A DNA stretch of 64,000 nt from Lophium mytilinum (Eukaryota; Ascomycota; Dothideomycetes; Mytilinidiales; Mytilinidiaceae), in the NCBI GenBank assembly GCA_010093605.1, contig MU004193.1, forward strand, positions 1,061,520 through 1,125,519, given 5' to 3'. The translations under genes were made by a program, and so were the position numbers. Under the pieces are notes generated by a model, which did no database searches, was not told the DNA's origin, and saw only the letters and a program-made list of their open reading frames with translations. Positions within the stretch are counted from its first letter, which is position 1; each line of letters begins with the position of its first letter. Below, piece by piece: positions 33,964-43,567 of this stretch.

Positions 33964-35019
33964 ATGCCTCCACAATATGAAATAGGAAACACTGGTAGCA
34001 GCTCACGCAACACCGATGTTGAGCTGAACTTTCATGTTGGCGACAAACGCATCCAGCTTGAACTTCTCACCGCCAATTTCGAAGCCAGCCCGGCGTTGCT
34101 AGAGGAGTACCTGCTGCAGGTCAAAAACTCAGATCCAGAGTATCTTCCTCCTTTACCAGAAGAGCTAGAAAAATTAGACGACGATGAAGAAGAGTTTGAC
34201 GATCCCGTGGAGGCTTTCTATGATTGGGCCTCGAAGCCTCTTGTTCCTATCTTCCTTGACATCCCACCGTTGGATCCAGATCGACTCTACACGGTCCAAG
34301 ACTGCATGTACCCCGAAAGGTTGAGGTACACGCTACAGGTGGTTAGCGATACGTTAGTTCCAGTCCCGCTCGATCCCTCCAAAGGTGGTCGCTGTAGTGG
34401 CGTTGAACTTCCTCCCTCCGCAAAGCTTTCCGATTTCGCATTTCCAATTTACCGTCCCGATGAGATTCATATTCGGCTTGCCGACAGCGACAACCCAGCA
34501 AATTTGCCCCCGTTGCCTCGGAAGGTCTACATAAATGGACAGGAAGCTTGTTTCTTTAAACGTCTCATATGGGGCGACGTCAGCATGACTGTTAGAGAAC
34601 TTTCCACGTACGCAAAGATCCACGCTGCCAAGCTCGGGGATGATGTGCGGATCTCTCGCCTTTTGGGTGTAGTGTAGGACAAGGACAGCTCTCGAATCAT
34701 TGGGTTGCTGTTGTCGTACATTGAGTGCAAACCGGGCGTGACATTGCTTTGCGTCGGAAGAAGTCCCGAGAGTGTTGCTCTGCGCCGCAAATGGCTTGAT
34801 CAGATCACGCATGCGCTTCAGCAGCTGCATGAGCACCAGATTATCTGGGGAGATGCGAAACCGGATAATGTACTGGTTGACCCGCGTGGTGATGCGTATT
34901 TGATCGACTTTGGTGGTAGCTACACACGTGGTTGGGTGGATAAGGAGTTGAAGAATACCGTGGAAGGCGATTTGCAGGGGCTTGGACGGATCGTGGAATA
35001 CCTTTCTAGAGAGAAGTAG
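33964..35019 (+). pseudogene. protein-kinase-like gene with one in-frame stop
   Basis: A 352-codon frame, interrupted only by a TAG at 34675-34677 (codon 238). Before it lie an acidic N-terminal region and a degenerate N-lobe with KVYINGQEACFFKR. After it, in the same frame, come a hinge-like LLLSYIEC, the catalytic-loop form HQIIWGDAKPDNVLVD and the metal-binding YLIDFGGSYT. These are hallmarks of the small fungal kinase-like proteins often found in expanded, lineage-specific families. The stop is a single C-to-T change from CAG (Gln), in CpA context, the preferred RIP target. There is no splice signal that would remove it. It may be a recent pseudogene, a strain polymorphism or a base-call error. 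It lies between inverted repeats. Confidence 0.8.
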
Positions 35020-35599
35020 CAACCAAATCAGGGCTATGCTGGGTCGAGAGTGCACTAATTGCATTTAGTCATAGTCGCTGACACTATACATTAAAACAGA
35101 GCATCCCTAGCTAGGAACAACGCGTTTCCTGACCACTTTCCTCGAAGTAACATTTGTCAGTCTGACTAGCGTCTCGTAGCATTGATTCCAATTACATTTG
35201 CGGGGAGATAGACTTCTTGCACGACGTTGTTCGCATCTATGCTTTTCCTCTGGTTACACCGTCATATTGCGGTGGCTTGGGGTAAGACGGCACACATCTT
35301 GAAATCCAAGCTAGCTTCTGTGACGCTGAGTCTATTTCGTACTTAGTGCACATCACGCTAGCCGTAAGATGGAGTATGACGGAGTACGTCGAAGCTTCAT
35401 ACCGCAAAAGATACTACAATGACGGCGGTACCGAAAGAAAGACGGTGATATCGAAGGGTTCTAGGCGCGGTTTTCCCGTTATTGCATGGAACACTCGTCC
35501 TACAAAGCATCTTGGACAGAGAGACCCCGTTCTCAAGTATCGACAAAACCAACCCAATACCCTCCCAATTGCGTACCCTAATGATTACTTACACTCATC
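35020..35599. other. intergenic, no gene seen
   Basis: 580 bp between the kinase relic and the PAN-like gene, both on plus. It should carry the promoter of the latter. No TATA box or repeat recognised. Confidence 0.5.
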
Positions 35600-36573
35600 A
35601 TGTATATCTGTGCCCTCCCTCTCCTCATCGCTGCCGCTCAAGCATTTTCACCTCACGACACACCATCCGACTCCTCTGCCGCGCTCCCCTTCTATCCACA
35701 ACCCCTTCTCTCGCAGATTCCCAACTCGCTGTCTTCTGGCCTAGGCCTACCCTCCACTTGCGGCCCCACCCCAGTCTGCCCACCCTACGAAGGCTTCATC
35801 CGCAACGTCAACAGCCGTGCATACCGTCTCTACTGCTTTAATGCCCCCTACGGCGCCTGGGCCTGGTTGCCCGCATCCAAAACCCTAGCAGAGTGCGAAT
35901 CGCACTGTCACGCCAGCACGCTCGAGTGCAACGGGCTCACATGGTTTCCTCTGACCAACGCTTGCGCAGTTGTATACTCAAAAGACGCGCAACCCTACGT
36001 ACGTCAATCCCTCTTTTCCAGAAGAACAAAGCGCTGAATTAGGATCTCTAGATCTGGGACAACGGCTACCAAAAAGTCGCCGCCATCCCACTCAACCACT
36101 CCATCGCGGCTTTCGGGCCTGGCATGCTGTGTCCACTCCCAGGCTCCGATAACCAGGTGTGGGCGTTTAATCCGCAGCTGCCGACACCGTTTCCGCCGTC
36201 GTCTGCTGATCCGCTTACTGGGAATACGGCAACCGTGAGGTTTAAGCTCTCCTGCACGAACCTGTTTGCTGTGCCCCCGGCTGCAAAGAAGCCTGTTGGA
36301 GAGGTGCTTAGTGTGACTGATTGTGCGTTCGCTTGTGTGAAGGATGCGGCGTGCGCGGCGTTTCATTATTACCAGCCGTACTTTCCTGGGGGGCCAGCGA
36401 ATGGGCGGAGGACGTGCGAGTTGGTGGTTGGAGAGGTGGGGGAAGGGAATTGGACGGGTATTGATAAGCCGAATAAGTATGTGAGTGGATTCAAAGTAGG
36501 AGGAGGAGAGTGTGGAGACGAGGGGTGGAATCGGGATGGGAAAGGGGTGGTAGAGGACAAGGGGGAGGTGTGA
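35600..36573 (+). CDS. secreted PAN/apple-like cysteine-rich protein
   Basis: Exons 35600-35998 and 36052-36573 (intron 53 nt, GTACGT..CTCTAG, phase 0) encode 306 residues. A signal peptide (~1-16, MYICALPLLIAAAQAF) precedes a Pro/Ser-rich linker and two cysteine-rich modules. The first (~70-135) has CF..AW..LPASKTLAECESHC..C; the second (~205-275) has SVTDCAFACVKDAACAAFHY and a late RTCEL. The pattern C-x3-C-x5-C followed by an aromatic strand is that of PAN/apple domains, which bind proteins or carbohydrates outside the cell. The domain call is by pattern. The gene lies inside the inverted-repeat bracket, and its stop is only ~60 bp from the right repeat copy. Confidence 0.75.
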
Positions 36574-36631
36574 GAGCGGTGAGGTAGCTGGTGGCGGTGT
36601 CACTCAAAAAGGGACAGTTTTTCGAGAATTC

Positions 36632-36733
36632 AGTTTCCACGTGACTGCAATTACTTGTTCGAGCAGGACTTGGCGAAGGTGGCACCAAAACCGTGAAGCC
36701 CAGGGAGCACCCGAGGTGTTTCCACGTGACTAG
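36632..36733 (-). repeat. inverted copy of the CACGTG-bordered repeat
   Basis: Read on the minus strand, this segment matches 33246-33360 nearly base for base: CACGTGGAAACACCTCGG, GTGCTCCCTGGGCT, CACGGTTTTGG, GCCAAGTCCTGC and a second CACGTGG. CACGTG occurs at both ends. Together with the array at 33150-33690 it brackets about 3 kb in inverted orientation. Confidence 0.85.
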
Positions 36734-37234
36734 AGTTAAATGGCTACTATTTTTCGTTAACTCATGCTCTTTTGCTCTTCTCGACCGCTTTGGCTAAGTC
36801 AGCGTCATGACCGGCAACTATGGGGTCTTTCCTGTAAAAGTTTGTGATTAAGTTTCTTCCTTGGTGTCTTAGACTCATACCTCGCTTGCATCACCGCCAA
36901 CTTGAAGGAAGCAAAGGGGCTTTGAAAAATATAGAATGCTGGTCCATAGGTCTGGGCACACGAATATCATCAATGCTCGGCCCCGATCTTGCTCACTTGA
37001 TACCACTGAGAGGAGTGGCTTAGGTAGTCCGTCGCTAATCAGTCAAGAAGCATCCTAATTTGCACTGCTTGAAACTTAACATCGCACCTAGACTTCTGAA
37101 ACTCTTTGGGGGACCCCTGACGGTGGCAAACGAATGTGCGCAGGACTTGTGGCCTGACACTGTATACTCTTAGCGAACACACGCTCACGGGCCGCACTTA
37201 GTATGCCGTTGATGCTAGATGCTCGATGCCGGTT
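36734..37234. other. intergenic, no gene seen
   Basis: 500 bp between the repeat and the 3' end of the acyl-CoA synthetase gene. No gene or element recognised. Confidence 0.5.
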
Positions 37235-39422
37235 TTACTCGATCCCCTTTCCTTCCTTTATCATCGCTAGGCCAATCTCTTTTAGCTTAAACTTCTGTAT
37301 CTTCCCGCTCGCAGTCTTCGGGTAGCCGTCTACCCAGAACACATACTTCGGCACTACATTACTAATTAGCACAATTTCTTAAACCCAACCCCCTTCCTCC
37401 CCCAGAAAAAGAAAAAACAGCACTCACCCAAATGATGGCTCAACTTCCCCCTAACCCACTCCCTCACCTCCCCCGCGCCCACTAACCCCCCTTTCCCCTC
37501 CCCTCCATCCGATCCCTCCTGCCTCACCACAAACGCGCCCACACACTCCCCATACCGCTCATCCGGCAACCCCACCACACTCACCTCCGCCACCCCCGGA
37601 TGCGCAAACAAACAATTCTCCACCTCCAAAGGATGAATATTTTCACCCCCCCTGATAATCAAATCCTTAATCCGGCCCGTAATCTTCACATACCCCTCCT
37701 CATCCATACTCGCCTCATCCCCCGTATGCATCCACACCCTGCCCTCCTCATCTGGAACAAGGACTTCAGCGCTGCGCTTCGCATCCCCCCAGTACCCGCT
37801 CATAACACTATACCCCGCCACCGCCAACTCGCCCCGCGCGCCGAGCGGCAGGATACGCGACGCATCCGCCGGCGCCACGATTTTCGCGGCGATGTGCGGG
37901 AGGAGACGGCCCACACTATTAATCCGCTTATCCATGGGGTCTGTAGTTGTCGTCATTGCAGAGACCGGGGAGGTTTCTGTCATGCCGTAGCAAATCGTGA
38001 GTTCAGTGAGGTTGAGGCGTTTGTGCAGTTTGCGCATGATCTCGGCGGGGATGGAGCTGCCGGCGGCGATGCCGGTGCGGAGGGAGGGGAAGGAGGTGTA
38101 GGGGACGGCGCGGGCGGCGAGGAGCTCGAGCTCGGCGAGGAACATGGTGGGGACGCCGTAGAGGGCTGTTGCGGAGTAGGCGTGGACGGAGTGCAGGGTT
38201 TCGAGGGGGTTGAAGGATTCGGAGGGGAAGACGATGGCGGAGGCGTGGGTTGCGGTGGCCATGTAGCCGAGGATGCAGCCGAAGCAGCTGGAGGGTGTTA
38301 GGGCGTGAGTTGGGAAGGGGAAACGGGGGGGGGAGGTGTAGGTTGGGGTGAACGTACTGGAATAGGGGTGGGGGGCAGACGACGATGTCATCGGGGGTCA
38401 GCAGCATGCGGTCGCCGATGCTGTTACCGTTGTTGAGGATGGAGCGGTGGGAGAGGCATGCGGCTTTTGGCATCGACGTCGTGCCGGAGGTGAACTGGAT
38501 GTTAACGATATCATTGCGGTCGAGGCCTTGGTCTGGGAGAGCGTGGCCTGAGCCTCCATCTTCGAGGACGTCCTCGTAGCGAGTAGTGCTTTTGTAGTCT
38601 AAGGGGTCGATCCGTCCATTGGAGTTGTTGACCATGATGACGCTTCTCAGAGACGGGACGAGATCGGATTCCACATCCTGAATCTGGCCACCCTCTAAAT
38701 CCGGAATGATGTGAGTGAGGAGAGGTATATTCGACCGTGGGTCTTTCCGTGGAAGATTCGTCTCGGCGCCGATTATGAGATGGGACGCCTCGAGGTGGTT
38801 TAATGCGGAAACGACTTGCATAGCGTTGAAAGCCGGATTCAATGGGACCTATACCACAATCAGCCCTTCAAAACACATGCACATAGAAACGGGCCACGGG
38901 CATACCAATATAGCTCCGAGCTTGAACACCGCATACGTAGCCTTTCCATAACAATCAGTTCCTGCAAGGCTTTCACAACCTATCTAAGAATAGGTTCTAT
39001 ACCGTCGCATATTCAACATTATTCCCCAATGACACCGCCACCCGATCGCCCTTCTGCACTCCCAGAGCCGCGAGGCCCCTCGCTAGAGCATTGCTATCGC
39101 GGTCCAGGGCGTCGTACGTGAGGCGGGTTTGCTGGTGTCGTGATATAACGCTGGATTATTCGTGTTAGCGTTGACTTCTTCTAAAGAGGGCTGAGACGTA
39201 CGCAGTCCGATCTCCGTGTTGCCTTACAACACCAGCGAAGTGTTCGCCCACAGTTTGTTCGAGCAAGGGGGGCTATAAGCATAAGTATTGGCCTGCAGAT
39301 GGGAGGCCTGAGGAACCTACCTCGAACGGCCCGACGCTGAATGACTGGGTGAGCAGGCCGCGCTTATAGCTCCGGAAAGGTGAGCGGAAGCAAGCTCTTC
39401 TTAAAAGGCGAGAGGGAAGCAT
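37235..39422 (-). CDS. acyl-CoA synthetase (AMP-dependent synthetase/ligase), 7 exons
   Basis: Exons 39422-39321, 39272-39202, 39150-39003, 38941-38906, 38848-38358, 38287-37428 and 37353-37235 join in frame to 608 residues; all six introns are GT..AG. The enzyme activates a carboxylic acid to acyl-AMP and then acyl-CoA. Visible motifs are [17 protein letters not shown] (ATP/AMP loop; the usual Gly-Lys-Gly is partly replaced), [46 protein letters not shown] and the catalytic lysine region [12 protein letters not shown] near the C-terminus. The basic, Arg-rich N-terminus ([14 protein letters not shown]) suggests mitochondrial import. No PTS1 tripeptide is present. It resembles medium-chain acyl-CoA synthetases; substrate unknown. 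An in-frame ATG at 39506 would lengthen the leader. One exon is only 36 nt. Confidence 0.88.
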
Positions 39423-40061
39423 GACTGTTTTGGAAACATAAAAAGATGGTGAGGATGAAAGGTAAGAAGTGTAGTAGTAAAAATGAGCTGGTCTCTCAAG
39501 CTTCAATTGAAGCTTTGGTAGGATATTATCCTGGGCAAAGGTAAGCTCTAGCTTCTACAACAACTCTAATTAGATCTCGCAGTATTTTTCAATACAATTG
39601 CCTTGCATAGCTCCATGATCCGAGACTGTCGAGAAAAGAGGACGTGGGAGCAGCGGAATGACGAGGCCGAAAGCTGCAGGGGGAAGCTCGGGCTTTGCGG
39701 GGTTTCCTTTTGCCCTGATTTTGAGGGGTTGGCGGGGCCGCGAGCTCCATGACTCGCGTTGCCTTTCAAGTCCCGAGGTGTAATACCGTCTTGGTAAATC
39801 TCGGGCTTTCATCATTCAGGTTACGTTATACTTCGAAACTCGATTTTTCATCAGTCGCCTCTCTGAGTGTCTAGTATGAAACATTCTTCACCAAAGTACG
39901 GCGTTTGTATAGAGTGCGTCTTTAGCCCCATTCCAAATCATCACGTCACAAGGAAAACACCAAAACAGTTCAAAAGGCAAGAAGTCTTTTATTCAAAATT
40001 ATAGATTACGCTTTTGTTTCCGCGCCATCCCATCATTACTCATCCACTCTACCATCCTCAC
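39423..40061. other. intergenic, no gene seen
   Basis: 639 bp holding the promoter of the acyl-CoA synthetase and the 3' UTR of the carboxypeptidase, both on minus. Nothing further recognised. Confidence 0.5.
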
Positions 40062-41897
40062 TCACTGAAAGTACGACGGAATCTCCATACTCCGACGGTA
40101 GATGGTGCTGTTACCAGTATAGTTGCCACTCTGCGTCGTAAAGTCCGACACAACGCTGAAATTTTCAATTCTCCCGAGCAGGATCTCCAGCATGCGGTAC
40201 GCCACACCAGGCGTATACTGCGGCAGCTCGTGGCCCGCAAGCTGGGTCTGGTAGAACGTGAGCCCACGCTCAAGACCCCAGAAGCCAATCTCGCCAGCGC
40301 CAGCCGGGAAACCTCCGTTGGTTTCTGGGTGGTACGGGGCGTAGAGGGGAGTGCCGGGGTACTCTTGCAGACCCTGCTTGCCGTTCCAGGTCATGTTCTG
40401 GATGGCGAGGAGGGTGCCGTTCGTGTTGAGGAGCATGTCGAGGTTGCCAGAGCCAATGATCGTGTTGTTGGTATATTCAATGACGCGAGCGAGGACGCCG
40501 TTCTGCGCGGGGCCAAGCGAAGTGTCGGCGCGGGAGTAGTTGCTGTTCTCGCCGTCACCGAAGACGTTTATGTCGGTGCATTGCATCCAATTGGTACCCA
40601 CGGGCGCGTGGATGGCCTTCTGTACGTCAGTGCGGTTGAAGTACACGGTTGCTCCCGGTGGGTCATAGTCGCCGGTATTGACTATCCCGAGCACGCTGTA
40701 GGGGTGCGGGCAGGTCTCGGTGATGTGGTAGATGTTGTAGCAAGGGTTGACTGCTAGGATGGCGGCGTAGAAGTTGTCGAATTGATCGCAGGTGTAGTCC
40801 TCAGAGGCATAGGGATCAGGGAGAACCGGGAAGGGCTCCTGAGGAGGAGGGAAGGTAAGATACTTGTCCATGTACTGAGTGTAGTTGCAGAACTCGTTGT
40901 GCTCGCGCATCTCCTCCAAGAAGGTCTCATTCAGGTAGAAGAGTTTGTTCCAGTATTCAACGTATGCCAATTGCACAACTATCGCTGGTTAGCTAGCTGA
41001 TGCGACTGTTAGGGATTTGGAACTTACCTTGTTGCTGGTTGGTCTCGTCACCAATGATGGGATCGTTGATACCAACACCAGCGAGGTTGTAGTAGTCCGT
41101 GTCATCGGCGGTGATGAAGGCATCAGCGATATACGGGACGTAGAAGCGGTTGGTATGTTAGTTTGTTATGTTTCATATGTAAATTGAGGCAATTTACTCA
41201 CCCAGCGTAGCTCTCGCCAGTAAGGTAAACCTTCCACTTATGAACATCAAAAGTCTCGACGAATTGCTTGTAGAAGCCGATGAACTCCAGACCAAGCTCG
41301 ACCTCGTTGGTGATGTTGGGAGTGCCCTGGGTGAAGCCGACACCAACTGGCTGCTCGACCCACACCATGTTAGTCAGGTTCACCCAAGTGTATGGGTTTG
41401 GCGTAGGAGCAAGAGTGCCCGCATCCCAAACGAACGGACCATTCTCAGTAAGAAGGCCGGAGAGGGAGCTGCAGCCTGGGCCTCCGTTGAACCAAATGGT
41501 GATCTCCTCGCCGGGATTGGGGTTGGTAGACGGGAAGAACCAGAAGAAGAGCTCTCGAGTCTCATCCGGGTCGTCTGAGATGGGTAGCAGACCGGCGTAT
41601 GACTCGCCAATGTCGAAGGGGACGTCCGGAATTCCGGTACCATTCACAGCGAACTCTGGGCAACGATCAATTGGAGCTGCAACTGGAAGGGGGAGAGTGC
41701 TTACCCTTGGTCTTATCAGTCAACCAGCGAGAGGCACGCTTCTGCAGCTTCGCATTGTGGAAGGGCTGCCCAGGCTCCCGCTTCTCGATGGTAGGACTGC
41801 GGACCTTGTTGAAAGCACCGAATCCATGGGGAGTGCTTCCGGCAATGGCAGTGGACGCGCAAAAGAGCGTAGCGACGCAAGCAAGGGAGAACCGCAT
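40062..41897 (-). CDS. secreted serine carboxypeptidase (peptidase family S10)
   Basis: Exons 41897-41705, 41655-41202, 41146-41028 and 40978-40062 sum to 561 codons (560 residues), in frame. A signal peptide (~1-19) and pro-region precede the mature enzyme. The catalytic Ser lies in TGESYAG (~213) at the exon 2/3 boundary, the Asp in GSGNLDMLLNTNG (~434) and the His in LAGHELPQYTP (~505). WFNGGPGCSSLSG, the substrate-binding segment of S10 enzymes, lies near 110. It should remove C-terminal residues outside the cell or in the vacuole. Oddity: intron 2 (41201-41147) has GTGAGT, a CTAAC branch and the right length (55 nt), but ends CG where AG is expected, with no AG elsewhere in it. With a CG end the protein reads GESYAG-FYVPYIADAF, as the family requires. 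Confidence 0.85.
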
Positions 41898-42949
41898 CTT
41901 GGAGTAATAGGAATAGACTGAGGCTGATTGAGAGGAGCAATGCTGAGAACGAGGAGGGCCCCGGTATTTGAAGGAATCGCATCATGACGGAATCTCATCT
42001 GCAAGGACATGGGAAATCGACAGGGAGATAGCTGCTTGCCCAATATAGCAGGAGCCCCGGAATAAGGAAGCAGGCAATATGGAAGGATTGGAAGCTTCGC
42101 AGGCTGCCATGGCTGTGCTAGTGGCGATAGCCGCCCAGGGCAGCTGTTCGCAAGCTTTCTCCCATGCTTCTTGGCTGTAGCTTCGATGGGCCGTTGGGGG
42201 AAGTCGAAGCCGATTGGAGCATGGGCTCTAGTAATCGGGGTCCCGGGTGCAGTTATCGTATCAAGTAACTGCGTAGAAAGGCCGGCGTGCAATCGAACTT
42301 ACGGTGCATGAAGAAGCCTGGGCGAACCGGTGTCGAGTCCACCAGCCTGACCGGGCAGGAGGTCGTGATGCACCGCAGTCATGACGATAGATGCAGGTCC
42401 CCTAACGAAGGCCGATGGCCCGACCTGCCCGCCCGAGCATAGCGGCCGCGTGCGGCTGTGGGGGACCGAGGATGGTGAGTGGTCGATAGTTTGAATGGCA
42501 GCACAGCCCTCGTGCTGTTGAACAAGGCTACCCGGGTGTGGCACACGCCCCCCAGATTGGCAGAAGCTTATCTCCTGCCGCTCCCATCCAATCACGCTCA
42601 GGCCAGGCGTGATTCGTAAAGCCAGGTACACTTGCGAATTTACGAGAAAAGCGCCGCCTTCGCTGTCTCCGAGGTCCGGTTATAAACGCTCTTCTTGACG
42701 CTCAACTGCCTGTTCAACGATAGTGCAGGGACCCCACGTTTGCTTCCGAGTTCCTCTTAGCGAATTCTGCCTTGAAGGATGCTGACGACAGCAGTCTCAG
42801 GTAGATCTCGTGATATATGGGGTTACGGTCGCAATCATCGAGGCTTTTACTCCAAGATCTGTTGGTACTGGCAGTGTATTTCCTTAGGAACGAGCTTCAT
42901 CGCCTATACCAGACGTCTTCGAGTCCTTATTCCCACACCTGCACGTTGA
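41898..42949. other. intergenic region upstream of carboxypeptidase
   Basis: About 1.05 kb without a supported gene. 42300-42650 is GC-rich with many short direct words but no defined repeat. It should contain the carboxypeptidase promoter. Confidence 0.45.
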
Positions 42950-43080
42950 CCTTACTAAGCCATGTTTGTCTTGGCAGTTTACACACCCGTGACTTCCCAA
43001 AAAGGCAGGGCTTGGCGGTGCACAAGAACTGTGGAAGGCAGGTGCATGTAAACAGCCAAGCCATGTAAGGCTTAGTAAGG
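42950..43080. mobile_element. 131-bp MITE-like palindromic element
   Basis: Begins CCTTACTAAGCC and ends GGCTTAGTAAGG, a perfect 12-bp terminal inverted repeat. Imperfect complementarity continues inward for about 45 bp: CTTGGCAGTTTACA on the left pairs with the reverse complement of TGTAAACAGCCAAG on the right. No convincing target-site duplication was found. Confidence 0.6.
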
Positions 43081-43111
43081 AATCTTGGCAGTTTACATGC
43101 ACCTGCCTTCC
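43033..43111. repeat. 28-bp-stem hairpin overlapping the MITE-like element
   Basis: Bases 43033-43060 and 43084-43111 are reverse complements with one mismatch in 28, separated by a 23-nt loop. The right arm reads CTTGGCAGTTTACATGCACC onward. The hairpin extends beyond the right end of the 131-bp element, suggesting nested or joined copies. Confidence 0.8.
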
Positions 43112-43140
43112 TTGCTCAGGTGGGGTGTTGGGGTGCAACT

Positions 43141-43356
43141 CGCCAAGCCTCTGCTTTCCACACTTTTTCCTACAACCCCAAGCCCTGCCTCTTCAGGTAT
43201 CCTGCTGCAGCCGCTTACTAAGCCAGCAGCATCTGCCTCAGAATACCCCTGACCTGCTGCTACACGCCAAGCCTCTGCCTTCCACACTTTTCGCGGCAGC
43301 TACTGAGCCCTGCCTCTTCAGGTAACCACCTGCAGCAGGTCCTTACTAAGCGGTGT
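43141..43356. repeat. two-unit tandem repeat (~125 bp period)
   Basis: Two ~90-bp conserved blocks start at 43141 and 43266. Each begins CGCCAAGCCTCTGC, continues TTCCACACTTTT, GCCCTGCCTCTTCAGGTA and ends in CTTACTAAGC. The ending is the same word as the terminus of the palindromic element at 42950, so these are probably related pieces of one repeat family. Confidence 0.7.
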
Positions 43357-43567
43357 TTTTCTTGGTAGTTTTCATCGTCGTCTCAGAGCATAATGTACAA
43401 TCACGTTGATATCGCGTGACTCGGACACACGAACTGTAGCACTTTCATTTCACATCTCCACATAACGTGATTGTATAAACAAAGCTAATTCAACCTATCC
43501 TCAACCCCCTAACTATTCCAACCACCCTCCACACTCTCCACCCCACCTCCCCTTTCCCTTCCCTCCC

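Noticed and set aside
41280-41921. 213-codon plus frame antisense to the carboxypeptidase
   Set aside because: Shadow of a GC-rich coding exon; the sense strand carries a full S10 protease.
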